Below are positions 17,716-25,583 of a stretch of 64,000 nt of DNA, in pieces. Under the pieces are notes generated by a model that was given only the letters and a program-made list of their open reading frames with translations, made no database searches and was not told where the DNA came from. Source of the stretch: an uncultured Bacteroidia bacterium (GTDB lineage: Bacteria; Bacteroidota; Bacteroidia; Bacteroidales; UBA932); contig CADAIT010000006.1 in assembly GCA_902788095.1 (NCBI GenBank), positions 1 through 64,000 of the forward strand. The letters run 5' to 3'. The stretch's first letter is position 1. Each line of letters starts with the position of its first letter. Both the position numbers and the translations under genes were made by a program.

Positions 17716-18017
17716 TTTACTCTTTTTGTAATTTGAGTACAACGTACCTTTTTCTTCAGCACAAAGAAGTTCATCCACTTTTCAACGATATTGCGATAGT
17801 AGGCGCGGATGAAGGCTTCTGCCGTTGCGGAATCTTTATCATTCAGGAGTTCATATCCATGTTCCGGACGGCGTCTGATCTCTTTCAGTTCTCCATTCAT
17901 CAGGATAAGTTCAAATACTGTTTGGCATCCATTCTTTATCACGTGAACATGAATGGGTTCATGCTCATTCGAGAAAAAGAAGAAGATAAAACCAAAGTAT
18001 TCGTAAATTTTAGGCAT
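17712..18017 (-). CDS. DUF4160 domain protein
   Basis: A 101-residue protein starting MPKIYEYFGFIFFFFSNEHEPIHVHV, the DUF4160 signature with its H-x-H pattern. It is translationally coupled to the DUF2442 gene downstream. The C-terminal KKKVRCTQITKRVK is basic. The role is unknown; a toxin-antitoxin-like unit is the usual guess for the pair. Confidence 0.8.
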   Translation of the reverse strand: MPKIYEYFGFIFFFFSNEHEPIHVHVIKNGCQTVFELILMNGELKEIRRRPEHGYELLNDKDSATAEAFIRAYYRNIVEKWMNFFVLKKKVRCTQITKRVK

Positions 18018-18088
18018 AGTTCAATGCGCAATAATCGTTCCTGACAAAGATGCAAAGAAAAACTGAAACGGACAAATCTCCCACTCAA

Positions 18089-18316
18089 TTATAACTTTCC
18101 TCCCATTCTTCTGCAATAAGTTGCTACATCTTCGACATTGTCCCTAAAGTCCTGGGTGTGCAGAGCTCCGTAGTGCTTGTCAATATTGGCAATGGCATCG
18201 TAAGTTTTCAGGTAGCGATATGCCTGCAAGTCAGTGAGGCCGAAACGCTGCCCGAATTCGTTGATGAATGCGATGATGTATTCTATTTTGTCGCGTACTG
18301 GATAGCTGGTTTCCAT
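18089..18316 (-). CDS. DUF3791 domain protein
   Basis: A 75-residue protein (RDKIEYIIAFINEFGQRFGLTDLQAYRYLKTYDAI...) matching DUF3791, a small helical family often encoded beside DUF3990 proteins. No DUF3990 partner is present here, so it is an orphan. It is the third gene of the tRNA-Leu islet. Confidence 0.78.
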   Translation of the reverse strand: METSYPVRDKIEYIIAFINEFGQRFGLTDLQAYRYLKTYDAIANIDKHYGALHTQDFRDNVEDVATYCRRMGGKL

Positions 18317-18587
18317 GGCGTTATTTCTGTTTACGGGTGCAAGTTACGAATTTTTTGTGAGTTCCTGATTCATCTTGAACAGCCTTGCCACGAGGCGGGT
18401 TGCGGCTGAATCGGTGTTATCCATAAAATCACAATCTCCACTTACAAATATATGTAAAAAGACCGGATTTTTTCTTTTCACCTGGTGTAAAATAGGTGTA
18501 AAATAAGTGGCATTTTACGGCCGTAGAAATTTTGCTTTCTAACCCAGGAACGGCCGCTGGGCGCACTCTATGGCACTTTTGCAAAAT
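18317..18587. other. Islet end without genes
   Basis: AT-rich stretch between the DUF3791 gene and the tRNA-derived repeat. It contains only the inner direct repeat at 18483-18507. No integrase or other gene is seen. Confidence 0.6.
18483..18507. repeat. Islet inner direct repeat, copy 2
   Basis: Exact match to 17411-17435. Confidence 0.7.
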
Positions 18588-18641
18588 AAAAAGGATGACT
18601 TCAAAAGCCATCCTTTGTGCGCGAAATCAGAGTCGAACTGA
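18588..18641. repeat. Right copy of attachment-site repeat (in tRNA-Leu)
   Basis: Contains the tRNA-Leu terminator hairpin and the 3' end of the intact tRNA gene, and matches 17307-17361. Confidence 0.8.
18590..18616 (-). terminator. Terminator of tRNA-Leu
   Basis: On the minus strand AAGGATG pairs with CATCCTT, followed by TTTATTTT, just after the tRNA 3' end. Confidence 0.75.
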
Positions 18642-18701
18642 CACGTCCTTTCGGACACTACCTCCTGAGAGTAGCGCGTCTACCAATTCCGCCATCCGCG
18701 C
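18618..18701 (-). tRNA. tRNA-Leu (CAG)
   Basis: The 84-base minus-strand sequence folds as a class II tRNA. The acceptor GCGCGGA pairs with TTCGCGC. The D-arm contains GGTAGAC, the anticodon stem CTACT/GGTAG encloses CTCAGGA (anticodon CAG), a long variable arm follows, and the T-loop is TTCGACT. No CCA is encoded. Its 3' part is duplicated at 17307, which marks it as an integration target. Confidence 0.93.
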
Positions 18702-18757
18702 ATCGTTTTAGGACTGCAAATATACGCACTTTTTTTGAAAGTGCAAACTTTTCTTTC

Positions 18758-19525
18758 CTAAATTTCTATTTCCAGCGGGATGACGGTTTCCCACATTCCC
18801 ATTCGGAGGGTGATGGCGGTGAGGGAAAGATTCAGCTGAAGGGGAAGGTCTGCCAGATCCGGGGCGGTCCAGTCATACCCGGCATCCAGCATGTAGTTTC
18901 CCAGGGCAAATGAACGTACCGTCCCTTCCGGGGTGGTGAGGTCCAGCCACAGTTCACTTTCCGGGAGCTGGCGCGGCAAACGGACGGCATCGCCGTTGTC
19001 CAGACGGCATTGGAAGGCCCCTTCCTGCGGTGTCCCGACCGGCTCCAGCGCACTCACATTCCCACGGATTTGCGTCCAGTAGGGTTCTCCGCGGCCAGGC
19101 GGCCCTTCTATCGTCAAAGACAGGTTGCAGAAGTGTTTGTGCAACTGCACGCGAACCTGCGCCTCATCATCCGGCGTGGGGACTTGCTCCACATGTGCAT
19201 ACAAAGGCGGGCACTCAAATCCGTACGGGATGCTGACGGCCCCGTTTTGGGGAAGGGGAGCGCCGGCTATCGCCGTGAGTTTTACGCTCCCCTTGGGCAC
19301 ATGGACCATCATGCTGGTATCCCGGGCTACTTCCCATTCCCGATAAAAATTATCTGCGCTCAGGGAAAAACGGACCGGCCAGGCCGGAAGGTCATGTAAC
19401 GCTACAGTCAGTGCACAGGGGCAGGCTGTCCGGTCCTCCTTGACAAGCGAGCAGGATGCCCACGTAAGACAGACCAGAAGGAGGAACGCAGTCCGCCCTG
19501 TACACAGATTGTATTTATTTCCCAT
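18758..19525 (-). CDS. FimB/Mfa2-like fimbrial anchor lipoprotein
   Basis: A 255-residue protein with a lipobox (WASCSLVKE). The next motif, EDRTACPCALTV, matches the conserved N-terminus of FimB/Mfa2 proteins, which anchor fimbriae in the outer membrane. No fimbrillin shaft gene is adjacent. It overlaps the metallopeptidase-like lipoprotein upstream by 11 bases, so the two are translated together and probably work at the cell surface. Confidence 0.72.
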   Translation of the reverse strand: MGNKYNLCTGRTAFLLLVCLTWASCSLVKEDRTACPCALTVALHDLPAWPVRFSLSADNFYREWEVARDTSMMVHVPKGSVKLTAIAGAPLPQNGAVSIPYGFECPPLYAHVEQVPTPDDEAQVRVQLHKHFCNLSLTIEGPPGRGEPYWTQIRGNVSALEPVGTPQEGAFQCRLDNGDAVRLPRQLPESELWLDLTTPEGTVRSFALGNYMLDAGYDWTAPDLADLPLQLNLSLTAITLRMGMWETVIPLEIEI

Positions 19526-21089
19526 ATCCGCGGAAGGTTTCCACTATCAACTTTTCACGCGCCGGGAAGAGCGCTATCAGCTGGTCCTTGAGGTCGTCGA
19601 GGGAGGTAACGTCTCCCGATAATGCATGGTAGATTTCTGCGCGGGACATGCCCCGTTCGTACAGATACAGGAGGATGTCCGGCTTGAACCAGTACATGTT
19701 GCCAAAGTGCATCAGGGAGCCGCTGTAGCGGTCTTTCATCAGTGTGCTTTGCATAAAATACGCCCACATTTCGCCCACTTCACAGTAGCCTGCGCCCTTG
19801 CCGTTGCCGGTTCCGTATGCCTGCTGCCCCTCGGTGATGAAGGTTCGGATGACATAGTCAATATAGGGATTCCAGTAGTCGTTGCCTACTTTGGCATAAT
19901 GGCTGGCATGGGACATTTCGTGTACGACGGAGCTGTAAATTTCCTCATAGCCATCCTCTTTGGTGCCGATGGTGATGTCCGGCGCAAACAGTCTGATGAG
20001 CGGCGCAAATCCGCCCAGATAGGTCTGGACAAGTCCATGGCTCAGGAAGGCGCCGTGGTGCAGCATGCAGGCGCTGGAGCAGCTGAGACTCGGGAAAATC
20101 CAGAAGCGAAGGTCGCTCGGCGGCGGGGTGATGCCCAGGTCCGTGTCCGTACAGCGGTTGAGGTAATCGTATGCGGCGTTGTTCACGGCACAGCGGCGGA
20201 ACAGGGCTGGATCGCTCTGCGTATTGATGTGGACGTCCAGCCCCTGTGGCTCCGCCTTGCCCAAGGTGCTTACCGAGGCGGGAATAATAATCCAGTTGAA
20301 ACCGATGCAGAATCCCTTTTCGTTCTGGAAGACAATACGGTAGCGGGGATTTCCCGAGAATTTCTTCTCCATTTGGTAGTATCCGTCCCGGTCCGTGTAG
20401 CAGGTGGCGATTTTGATGAAAATATTGCACACGACCTTCACGCCGGCTACGCCGAAGGGTTTTCCGCCGCTGAAGTTGGGGTCTTCGATGGTAATGCGGC
20501 CGGACGGCGCCACGGCCGGTCCTTTGGTCTCCGGCTCCAGCAGGTGCTCATTGCCCGTCAGGCGGAAGGCTTCCCGTTCCACCAGGTCCCAGTCGATGTC
20601 CAGGTCCCCGCGCGTGGTCGGGTCGTGTTCGGCCAGGTAACATTCGTCCAGCAGTTCGTACCGGATTCCTTCGGGAAAGACGAAATCGTGCGGAACCACC
20701 GCATATTGCCAGGTAATGGCCTCTTCGCCCACTTCGGGGTCCTGGTAATAATCGCCTTCGCGGACAATGCTGTAGTCCATAGGATGGTCCATCAGGTATA
20801 ATCCCATGCCCTCCAGTTCTTTGAGCTGGGCATCGTCGGCCGGTAGAAAACGCACGTACAGGTCGGTGGCGCTGATGTCGTACCGTCCGGCCTTGGTAGG
20901 GTACGTCTTGGTAAGGGCAGCACGCATGTTTTCAACGGTGTAAGGGTCGTCCAGCTTTTCTCCAAGCTGAATCATGCCGTGCGACAGGTTGGTTCCCGGA
21001 GCCTGCGAAGGATTGCCTTCCAGCCCCTCATGGTCACTGCAGGCCGCCAGGGCCAGCAGTACCGTCAACAAAGAGACAAATCGTTTCAT
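19515..21089 (-). CDS. Putative zinc-metallopeptidase lipoprotein
   Basis: A 524-residue protein with a lipobox near residue 17 (LLALAACSDH). A carboxypeptidase-regulatory-like segment lies around 205-245 (GVAGVKVVCN...TDRDGYYQM). At 390-394 is HEMSH, with His397, a zinc HExxH motif, and Glu437/Glu440 in YCEVGEMWAYF may supply the third ligand as in gluzincins. I do not recognise a named family. It is likely a surface protease or glycan-related hydrolase, coupled to a FimB-like gene. Confidence 0.6.
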   Translation of the reverse strand: MKRFVSLLTVLLALAACSDHEGLEGNPSQAPGTNLSHGMIQLGEKLDDPYTVENMRAALTKTYPTKAGRYDISATDLYVRFLPADDAQLKELEGMGLYLMDHPMDYSIVREGDYYQDPEVGEEAITWQYAVVPHDFVFPEGIRYELLDECYLAEHDPTTRGDLDIDWDLVEREAFRLTGNEHLLEPETKGPAVAPSGRITIEDPNFSGGKPFGVAGVKVVCNIFIKIATCYTDRDGYYQMEKKFSGNPRYRIVFQNEKGFCIGFNWIIIPASVSTLGKAEPQGLDVHINTQSDPALFRRCAVNNAAYDYLNRCTDTDLGITPPPSDLRFWIFPSLSCSSACMLHHGAFLSHGLVQTYLGGFAPLIRLFAPDITIGTKEDGYEEIYSSVVHEMSHASHYAKVGNDYWNPYIDYVIRTFITEGQQAYGTGNGKGAGYCEVGEMWAYFMQSTLMKDRYSGSLMHFGNMYWFKPDILLYLYERGMSRAEIYHALSGDVTSLDDLKDQLIALFPAREKLIVETFRGYGK

Positions 21090-21123
21090 AGCGGTTCTGT
21101 TTTTATTTCACTGCAAAGCTCAG

Positions 21124-21131
21124 CAAACTTA
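21124..21131 (-). promoter_or_regulatory. Possible promoter of the metallopeptidase-FimB operon
   Basis: TAAGTTTG on the minus strand fits TAnnTTTG, 34 bases before the ATG at 21089. No clear -33 box is seen. The remainder of 21132-21339 carries nothing recognisable. Confidence 0.4.
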
Positions 21132-21339
21132 TCCGTGTAAAAAAAATAGAAACGTTTAATTGTAAAATCGGCCTTTCATTGCCGTGCAGCGCTTGTTTTT
21201 CCGAAAAACCAAACGGATAAATTTATATTTTCCGGCGTTTTCGGCCTTTGAGCGGCTCAGAAGGCCGCTTTTCCGTTTGAAAAAGGGGACTGAAAACCGT
21301 TATCGGCCTGATACACTTGCCCCTTTTGCAGAAATATTG

Positions 21340-21347
21340 TAAATTTG
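21340..21347 (+). promoter_or_regulatory. Promoter -7 box of typA
   Basis: TAAATTTG, with a TTG at 21317-21319 at suitable distance, lies 15 bases before the typA start. Confidence 0.6.
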
Positions 21348-21362
21348 CCAGATTTTATTCCA

Positions 21363-23174
21363 ATGACTATGCAGGACATCCGAAACATCGCCATCATCGC
21401 CCATGTTGACCATGGCAAAACCACGCTCGTGGACCGCATGATTTACCAGGCCAATCTGGTGAGGAAACCCGAAGACCTCGGGAACCTCATCCTGGACAAC
21501 AACGACCTGGAACGCGAACGCGGTATCACCATTCTCGCAAAGAATGTATCGGTGATTTATAAAGGCGTGAAAATCAACATTATCGACACTCCCGGTCACA
21601 GTGACTTCGGCGGCGAGGTGGAGCGTGTGCTCAACATGGCGGACGGTGTGCTGCTGCTTGTCGATGCCTTCGAAGGCTGCATGCCGCAGACGCGCTTCGT
21701 GCTCAACAAGGCCATCGACATGGGCAAGAAACCCATCGTCGTCATCAATAAGGTCGATAAGCCCAACTGCCGTCCGGACGAAGTGCAGGAGGAGGTCTTT
21801 GAGCTCATGTTCAACCTGGGCGCCAATGAAGACCAGCTTGACTTCAAGACCATCTACGGCAGTGCCAAGCAGGGGTGGATGTCCAAGGACTGGAAGCAGC
21901 CTGCGCAGGACATCAGCGCCCTGCTGGATACCATCCTGGAAGAGATTCCCGCCCCGGAAATCAAGGAAGGAACGCCTCAGATGCTGGTTTCTTCGCTGGA
22001 ATATTCGCCGTACGTGGGCCGTATCGCCGTGGGCCGCATCACCCGCGGTTCGCTCAAGACCGGCATGCCAGTGAGTCTTTGCAAGCGGTACGACATCGTC
22101 GAAAAGAGCAAAATCAAGCAGCTGATGGTATTCGAGGGCCTGGGCAAGGCCAACGTGGACGAGGTCCAGTGCGGTGACATCTGCGCCGTGGTAGGCATTG
22201 AAGGCTTCGAGATTGGCGATACCATTGCCGATATCGAAAATCCGGAGGCCCTGCCGCCCATCGCCGTCGATGAGCCCACCATGAGCATGATGTTCATGAT
22301 CAACAATTCGCCTTTCTTCGGCAAGGACGGCAAGTTTGTCACCTCGCGTCACCTGAAGGACCGCCTGGAGAAGGAGTTGGAGAAGAACCTGGCGCTGCGC
22401 GTCAAGCCCGGTGTCAATGCCGACAGTTTCGTGGTATATGGCCGAGGCGTGCTGCACCTGAGCGTGCTTATTGAGACCATGCGCCGAGAAGGTTTCGAGC
22501 TGCAGGTGGGGCAGCCCAAGGTGCTGGACAAGACCATCAACGGCCAGCGCTGCGAGCCCATCGAGGAACTCTCCATCGAGGTGCCGGAGCAGTTCGTAGG
22601 CGCCGCCATCGAGCTGAGCACCCGCCGCAAGGGCGCCCTTATCCGCATGGAACCGCGCGGAGACCGGACGCTCCTGGAATTCGAAATCCCGACCCGCGGC
22701 CTCATGGGCCTGCGCAGCAACCTGCTCACCGCCTCCCAGGGAGAGGCCATCGTCGCGCATCGGTTCAAGGATTATCAGCCGTATAAGGGCGATATCGAAA
22801 TGCGCACCAACGGTTCGCTGGTGTCGCTGGAGACCGGTGAGGCCGTCGCCTATTCCATGAACAAGCTGCTGGATCGCGGCCGTTTCTTCGTGGAACCCGG
22901 CGAGGAAATTTACGGCGGCCAGGTCGTAGGGGAGCACACGCGGGACAGAGACCTGAATATCAATATCTGCAAGACCAAGAAGCTGACCAACGTGCGCGCC
23001 TCCGGCTCGGACGAGAAAGTGGTGCTGCCTCCGGCCATCAAGTTTTCGCTGGAAGAGGCGCTGGAGTACATCCAGGAGGACGAACTGGTGGAGATTACTC
23101 CCAACCACATGCGCATGCGCAAGATTCAGCTGGATCCGCTGGACAGAAAAAGAAATTCCGGTTCGGAGGAGTAA
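21363..23174 (+). CDS. typA: Translational GTPase TypA/BipA
   Basis: A 603-residue ribosome-associated GTPase. Motifs in order are AHVDHGKTTLVDRM, RERGITILAKN, DTPGHSDFGGEVERV and NKVDKP, followed by the EF-G-like domains and the TypA-specific C-terminal domain (KKLTNVRASGSDEK). BipA acts in ribosome assembly and stress growth. The ATG at 21363 (MTMQDIRN) is used; ATG 21369 is equally possible. Confidence 0.96.
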   Translation: MTMQDIRNIAIIAHVDHGKTTLVDRMIYQANLVRKPEDLGNLILDNNDLERERGITILAKNVSVIYKGVKINIIDTPGHSDFGGEVERVLNMADGVLLLVDAFEGCMPQTRFVLNKAIDMGKKPIVVINKVDKPNCRPDEVQEEVFELMFNLGANEDQLDFKTIYGSAKQGWMSKDWKQPAQDISALLDTILEEIPAPEIKEGTPQMLVSSLEYSPYVGRIAVGRITRGSLKTGMPVSLCKRYDIVEKSKIKQLMVFEGLGKANVDEVQCGDICAVVGIEGFEIGDTIADIENPEALPPIAVDEPTMSMMFMINNSPFFGKDGKFVTSRHLKDRLEKELEKNLALRVKPGVNADSFVVYGRGVLHLSVLIETMRREGFELQVGQPKVLDKTINGQRCEPIEELSIEVPEQFVGAAIELSTRRKGALIRMEPRGDRTLLEFEIPTRGLMGLRSNLLTASQGEAIVAHRFKDYQPYKGDIEMRTNGSLVSLETGEAVAYSMNKLLDRGRFFVEPGEEIYGGQVVGEHTRDRDLNINICKTKKLTNVRASGSDEKVVLPPAIKFSLEEALEYIQEDELVEITPNHMRMRKIQLDPLDRKRNSGSEE

Positions 23175-23179
23175 GCAGA

Positions 23180-23210
23180 TTTGTTATTCCGAAAATTATT
23201 TGTAACTTTG
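23180..23210 (+). promoter_or_regulatory. Promoter of the DUF177-rpmF operon
   Basis: TTTG at 23180-23183 and TAACTTTG at 23203-23210, spaced 19 bases, match the Bacteroidota -33/-7 consensus. Confidence 0.7.
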
Positions 23211-23235
23211 CACCCCTTAATCTGTTTTTGTGGAT

Positions 23236-23700
23236 ATGAAAAAGATACTCATAACCCTGAACGATTGGGCTACCGGCGAGCGGACGTTCCGCTATCTGGC
23301 AGATACAGAGTTCTTTCAAAGTTTTGACAACACTGAAATCCTGGACGCCCATGTCAACGTGGAAATCATGGTAAGGAAAGAAAGGCACGGGAAGGTGGAG
23401 GCTGTACTCCGCTTGAGCGGCACGGTAACCGTGCCCTGTACCCGTTGTCTGGAAGCCCTTACCCTTCCCGTGGAGGCACAACCTTCAGAGGTGCTCACTG
23501 CCGGTGAGTACCCGGAATGGGACCTGAGTCAGGCGGTATACGACTATGTATGTCTATCACTGCCCATACAGCGGGTGCATCCGGAAGGGGAGTGCAACCC
23601 CGATACCGTCCGGTTTCTGAGTCATGTGGAGCGCTCGGACGAGGAGGCTGCTGCGAGCAGCCCGTTCGCCGCTCTGAAAGGACTTTTTGACAGCAAATAA
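23236..23700 (+). CDS. DUF177 (YceD) family protein
   Basis: A 154-residue protein with the family's cysteine motif VPCTRCLEAL near the middle and the downstream SLPIQRVHPEGEC. YceD homologues affect 23S rRNA accumulation in plants and bacteria. The gene precedes rpmF by 20 bp, the usual arrangement. ATG 23236 is preferred over the in-frame GTG at 23230. Confidence 0.88.
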   Translation: MKKILITLNDWATGERTFRYLADTEFFQSFDNTEILDAHVNVEIMVRKERHGKVEAVLRLSGTVTVPCTRCLEALTLPVEAQPSEVLTAGEYPEWDLSQAVYDYVCLSLPIQRVHPEGECNPDTVRFLSHVERSDEEAAASSPFAALKGLFDSK

Positions 23701-23720
23701 ACAATTAAAAAAGATAAACC

Positions 23721-23903
23721 ATGGCACATCCGAAACACAAAATCTCCAAGCAGAGAAGAGACAAACGGCGTACGCACGACTTCGCACCCGTTCCCACGCT
23801 CAGCACCTGCCCTAACTGCGGCGCTACTGTGATGTATCACCGTGTATGCCCTGAGTGCGGCTACTATCGCGGTCGTCAAATCATTGAAAAGAGCGCTGAA
23901 TAA
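23721..23903 (+). CDS. rpmF: 50S ribosomal protein L32
   Basis: A 60-residue protein starting MAHPKHKISKQRRDKRRTH, with the zinc ribbon CPNC...CPEC. It is a large-subunit component. A terminator hairpin begins inside its last codons. Confidence 0.96.
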   Translation: MAHPKHKISKQRRDKRRTHDFAPVPTLSTCPNCGATVMYHRVCPECGYYRGRQIIEKSAE

Positions 23904-23916
23904 TCGCTCTTTTTTT
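23887..23916 (+). terminator. Terminator of rpmF
   Basis: AAAAGAGCG pairs with CGCTCTTTT, followed by more T residues; it spans the rpmF stop codon. Confidence 0.85.
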
Positions 23917-23949
23917 ATGGTGTACGAGGGGTTGAGCCCCTTGTAGCAA

Positions 23950-24021
23950 GGCCCGGTAGTTCAACGGATAGAACGGAAGTTTCCTAAACTTTAAATAGAG
24001 GTTCGATTCCCCTCCGGGCTA
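23950..24021 (+). tRNA. tRNA-Arg (CCT)
   Basis: The sequence folds as a tRNA: acceptor GGCCCGG with CCGGGCT (one G-U), D-arm GTTC/GAAC, anticodon stem GAAGT/ACTTT enclosing TTCCTAA (anticodon CCT), and T-loop TTCGATT. One mismatch is present in the T-stem. Ends are uncertain by a base. A recombinase-like remnant on the opposite strand runs into it. Confidence 0.88.
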
Positions 24022-24300
24022 CCCAAGCGGAATTATCTGAAAAATCAGATAGTTCCGCTTTCGTTTTGCCTTGTAATTCATTGATATTATCGTAAATATA
24101 TTTGAGAACATTGTTGAATTCAGTGGTTCGATAATTTTCACCGTCAAATACAATTTCTGAGTTAAAAATCGAACTAAGTATTTTAGTTTTAGTTTCAGCC
24201 GTTGAATTAGCAAAGCCGCCTACATCAGTATTTTGTGTATCTTCATGGCTACAAATAGATAAAATTGCGAATGTTATCCCTTCTGGAGATTCCACTTTTT
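23984..24300 (-). pseudogene. Remnant of a site-specific recombinase C-terminus
   Basis: On the minus strand an open frame contains KTKILSSIFNSEIVFDGENY, then RTTEFNNVLKYIYDNINELQG. This resembles the C-terminal tail of Bacteroidota serine recombinases. It ends with VARRGIEPLFKV, encoded by the tRNA-Arg sequence, as happens when an integrase gene abuts its attachment site. No catalytic domain remains. The true 5' limit is unclear. Confidence 0.6.
24025..24064 (+). terminator. Terminator hairpin after tRNA-Arg
   Basis: AAGCGGAATTATCTGA pairs with TCAGATAGTTCCGCTT around AAAA, with one G-T pair. TCGTTTT follows. Confidence 0.75.
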
Positions 24301-24333
24301 TATGCCGATGCACCAATGAAAAGAAAAAATGCG

Positions 24334-24341
24334 TAACTTTG
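24334..24341 (+). promoter_or_regulatory. Promoter -7 box of the membrane HTH regulator
   Basis: TAACTTTG lies 26 bases before the ATG at 24368. Confidence 0.6.
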
Positions 24342-24367
24342 CATCTTGAACAAAACAATAGCCAATC

Positions 24368-25366
24368 ATGTCACTATCCGGTATCAATGTCTCCGCCTTT
24401 TTGTCCTCCAAGGAGCACACTATCATTGGAAGACAGCGGCTCGTCTTTTTTATCGCCATCGGGGTCCTGTCCATTATACTGACCATATCCAGTTTTTTCC
24501 TTCAGCCCAAGAATCCTACGCTCACGGTGGTAGATATTACCACAATGGCGGTTACACTCCTTCTGGAACTGCTGTATTTTACCCATAAAATCAATATACG
24601 GCTGGGGACAACTCTGCTGTTTATCCTTCTGCAACTGGAACTCAGCGCCCAGAAAATCACCTTTGCCACCATCAATACGCCGGAAAGCAATGCCCTTATC
24701 CTGCAGGCATCCTTCCTTTCCCTGATGCTAATTACCGTATCGCTGCTGTGTTTTCTCAAATACAGCCCCACCATTATTTCGTCCATTTCCATCTTTACGT
24801 ATCTGCTTTGCCTGACGATAGGCCGCTCCTCCATCCTGGAGACCTTTCTCCCCGTGTATTTGGTGGTGCTTTTCGGCGTGATTATCTATGACGTTTACTC
24901 GGTACATGCGGCGTTCAACCTGGAGGCCGACAATCTTAATCTCCGTCACGAAATTTCCGCCTTTTACCACGACACCGGACTGAATTCGGAAAGCATCAGG
25001 GCCATCACCCAACTTTGCCGGGAGAAAGGAAAAGCCGAAGGTATGCGGGAAATCCTATCCCGTATGGATCCCAGTGTCAAGGCCCGCCTGGTGAGCGGCC
25101 TTGCCGCCATCCGTCAGGAGGATGAATCGTCCCGCAAGAACATCTCCGCCGCATTCCCTATGCTTACTCCTATGCAGGTCACCATCTGCCAGATGGTCCT
25201 TCAGGATATGAAGCTGACCGAGATTTGCCACATTACCGGAAAGAGCGAGGGGAACATCACATCCCAGCGTTCCCGCATCCGCGCTATCCTGGAATTGAAG
25301 AGCGATGAGGTCCTCAAAGACGTTCTTCAAGAGCGTCTCAAAGCTTACATCGAGGCGTCAAAATAG
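24368..25366 (+). CDS. Membrane-anchored LuxR-type regulator
   Basis: A 332-residue protein. Residues 22-185 form about six hydrophobic helices. A linker with a coiled-coil-like stretch follows (around 186-260), then a C-terminal helix-turn-helix (LTPMQVTICQMVLQDMKLTE, next ICHITGKSEGNITSQRSRI) like the LuxR/GerE DNA-binding domain. It may sense a signal at the inner membrane and act on DNA directly. It sits just upstream of the polysaccharide locus, so control of that locus is a reasonable inference. No named family recognised. Confidence 0.68.
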   Translation: MSLSGINVSAFLSSKEHTIIGRQRLVFFIAIGVLSIILTISSFFLQPKNPTLTVVDITTMAVTLLLELLYFTHKINIRLGTTLLFILLQLELSAQKITFATINTPESNALILQASFLSLMLITVSLLCFLKYSPTIISSISIFTYLLCLTIGRSSILETFLPVYLVVLFGVIIYDVYSVHAAFNLEADNLNLRHEISAFYHDTGLNSESIRAITQLCREKGKAEGMREILSRMDPSVKARLVSGLAAIRQEDESSRKNISAAFPMLTPMQVTICQMVLQDMKLTEICHITGKSEGNITSQRSRIRAILELKSDEVLKDVLQERLKAYIEASK

Positions 25367-25423
25367 GTTTTTTTGGTGGAAAAATGTTGCTTTTTTGTAA
25401 ATAATTAACACTTAAAGTAAATT

Positions 25424-25447
25424 AATCGATTTTGTAAGCAATCGATT
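25424..25447. promoter_or_regulatory. Twin AATCGATT palindromes upstream of the polysaccharide locus
   Basis: AATCGATT occurs at 25424-25431 and again at 25440-25447, 16 bases apart, in an AT-rich region with no gene (25367-25583). Each box is a perfect 8-bp palindrome. Spacing and position, 76 bases before a promoter box, suggest an operator. Confidence 0.45.
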
Positions 25448-25522
25448 ATCAGTTCAATTAATTTGCTAAAATCCCTTAAATACAATTTTTCAAAAATCCT
25501 TTTCATATAGTTTTTATTTTTG

Positions 25523-25530
25523 TACCTTTG
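25523..25530 (+). promoter_or_regulatory. Promoter -7 box of the polysaccharide locus
   Basis: TACCTTTG fits TAnnTTTG and gives a leader of about 50 bases before the first locus gene. Confidence 0.65.
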
Positions 25531-25583
25531 CAGCCCCAAAAATCGCCTTAATTAGAAAAGGTAAAAAATTTTGCTGAGTGGAA

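Noticed and set aside
21300-23108. 602-codon open frame on the minus strand
   Set aside because: Antisense to typA, histidine- and leucine-rich without domain features.
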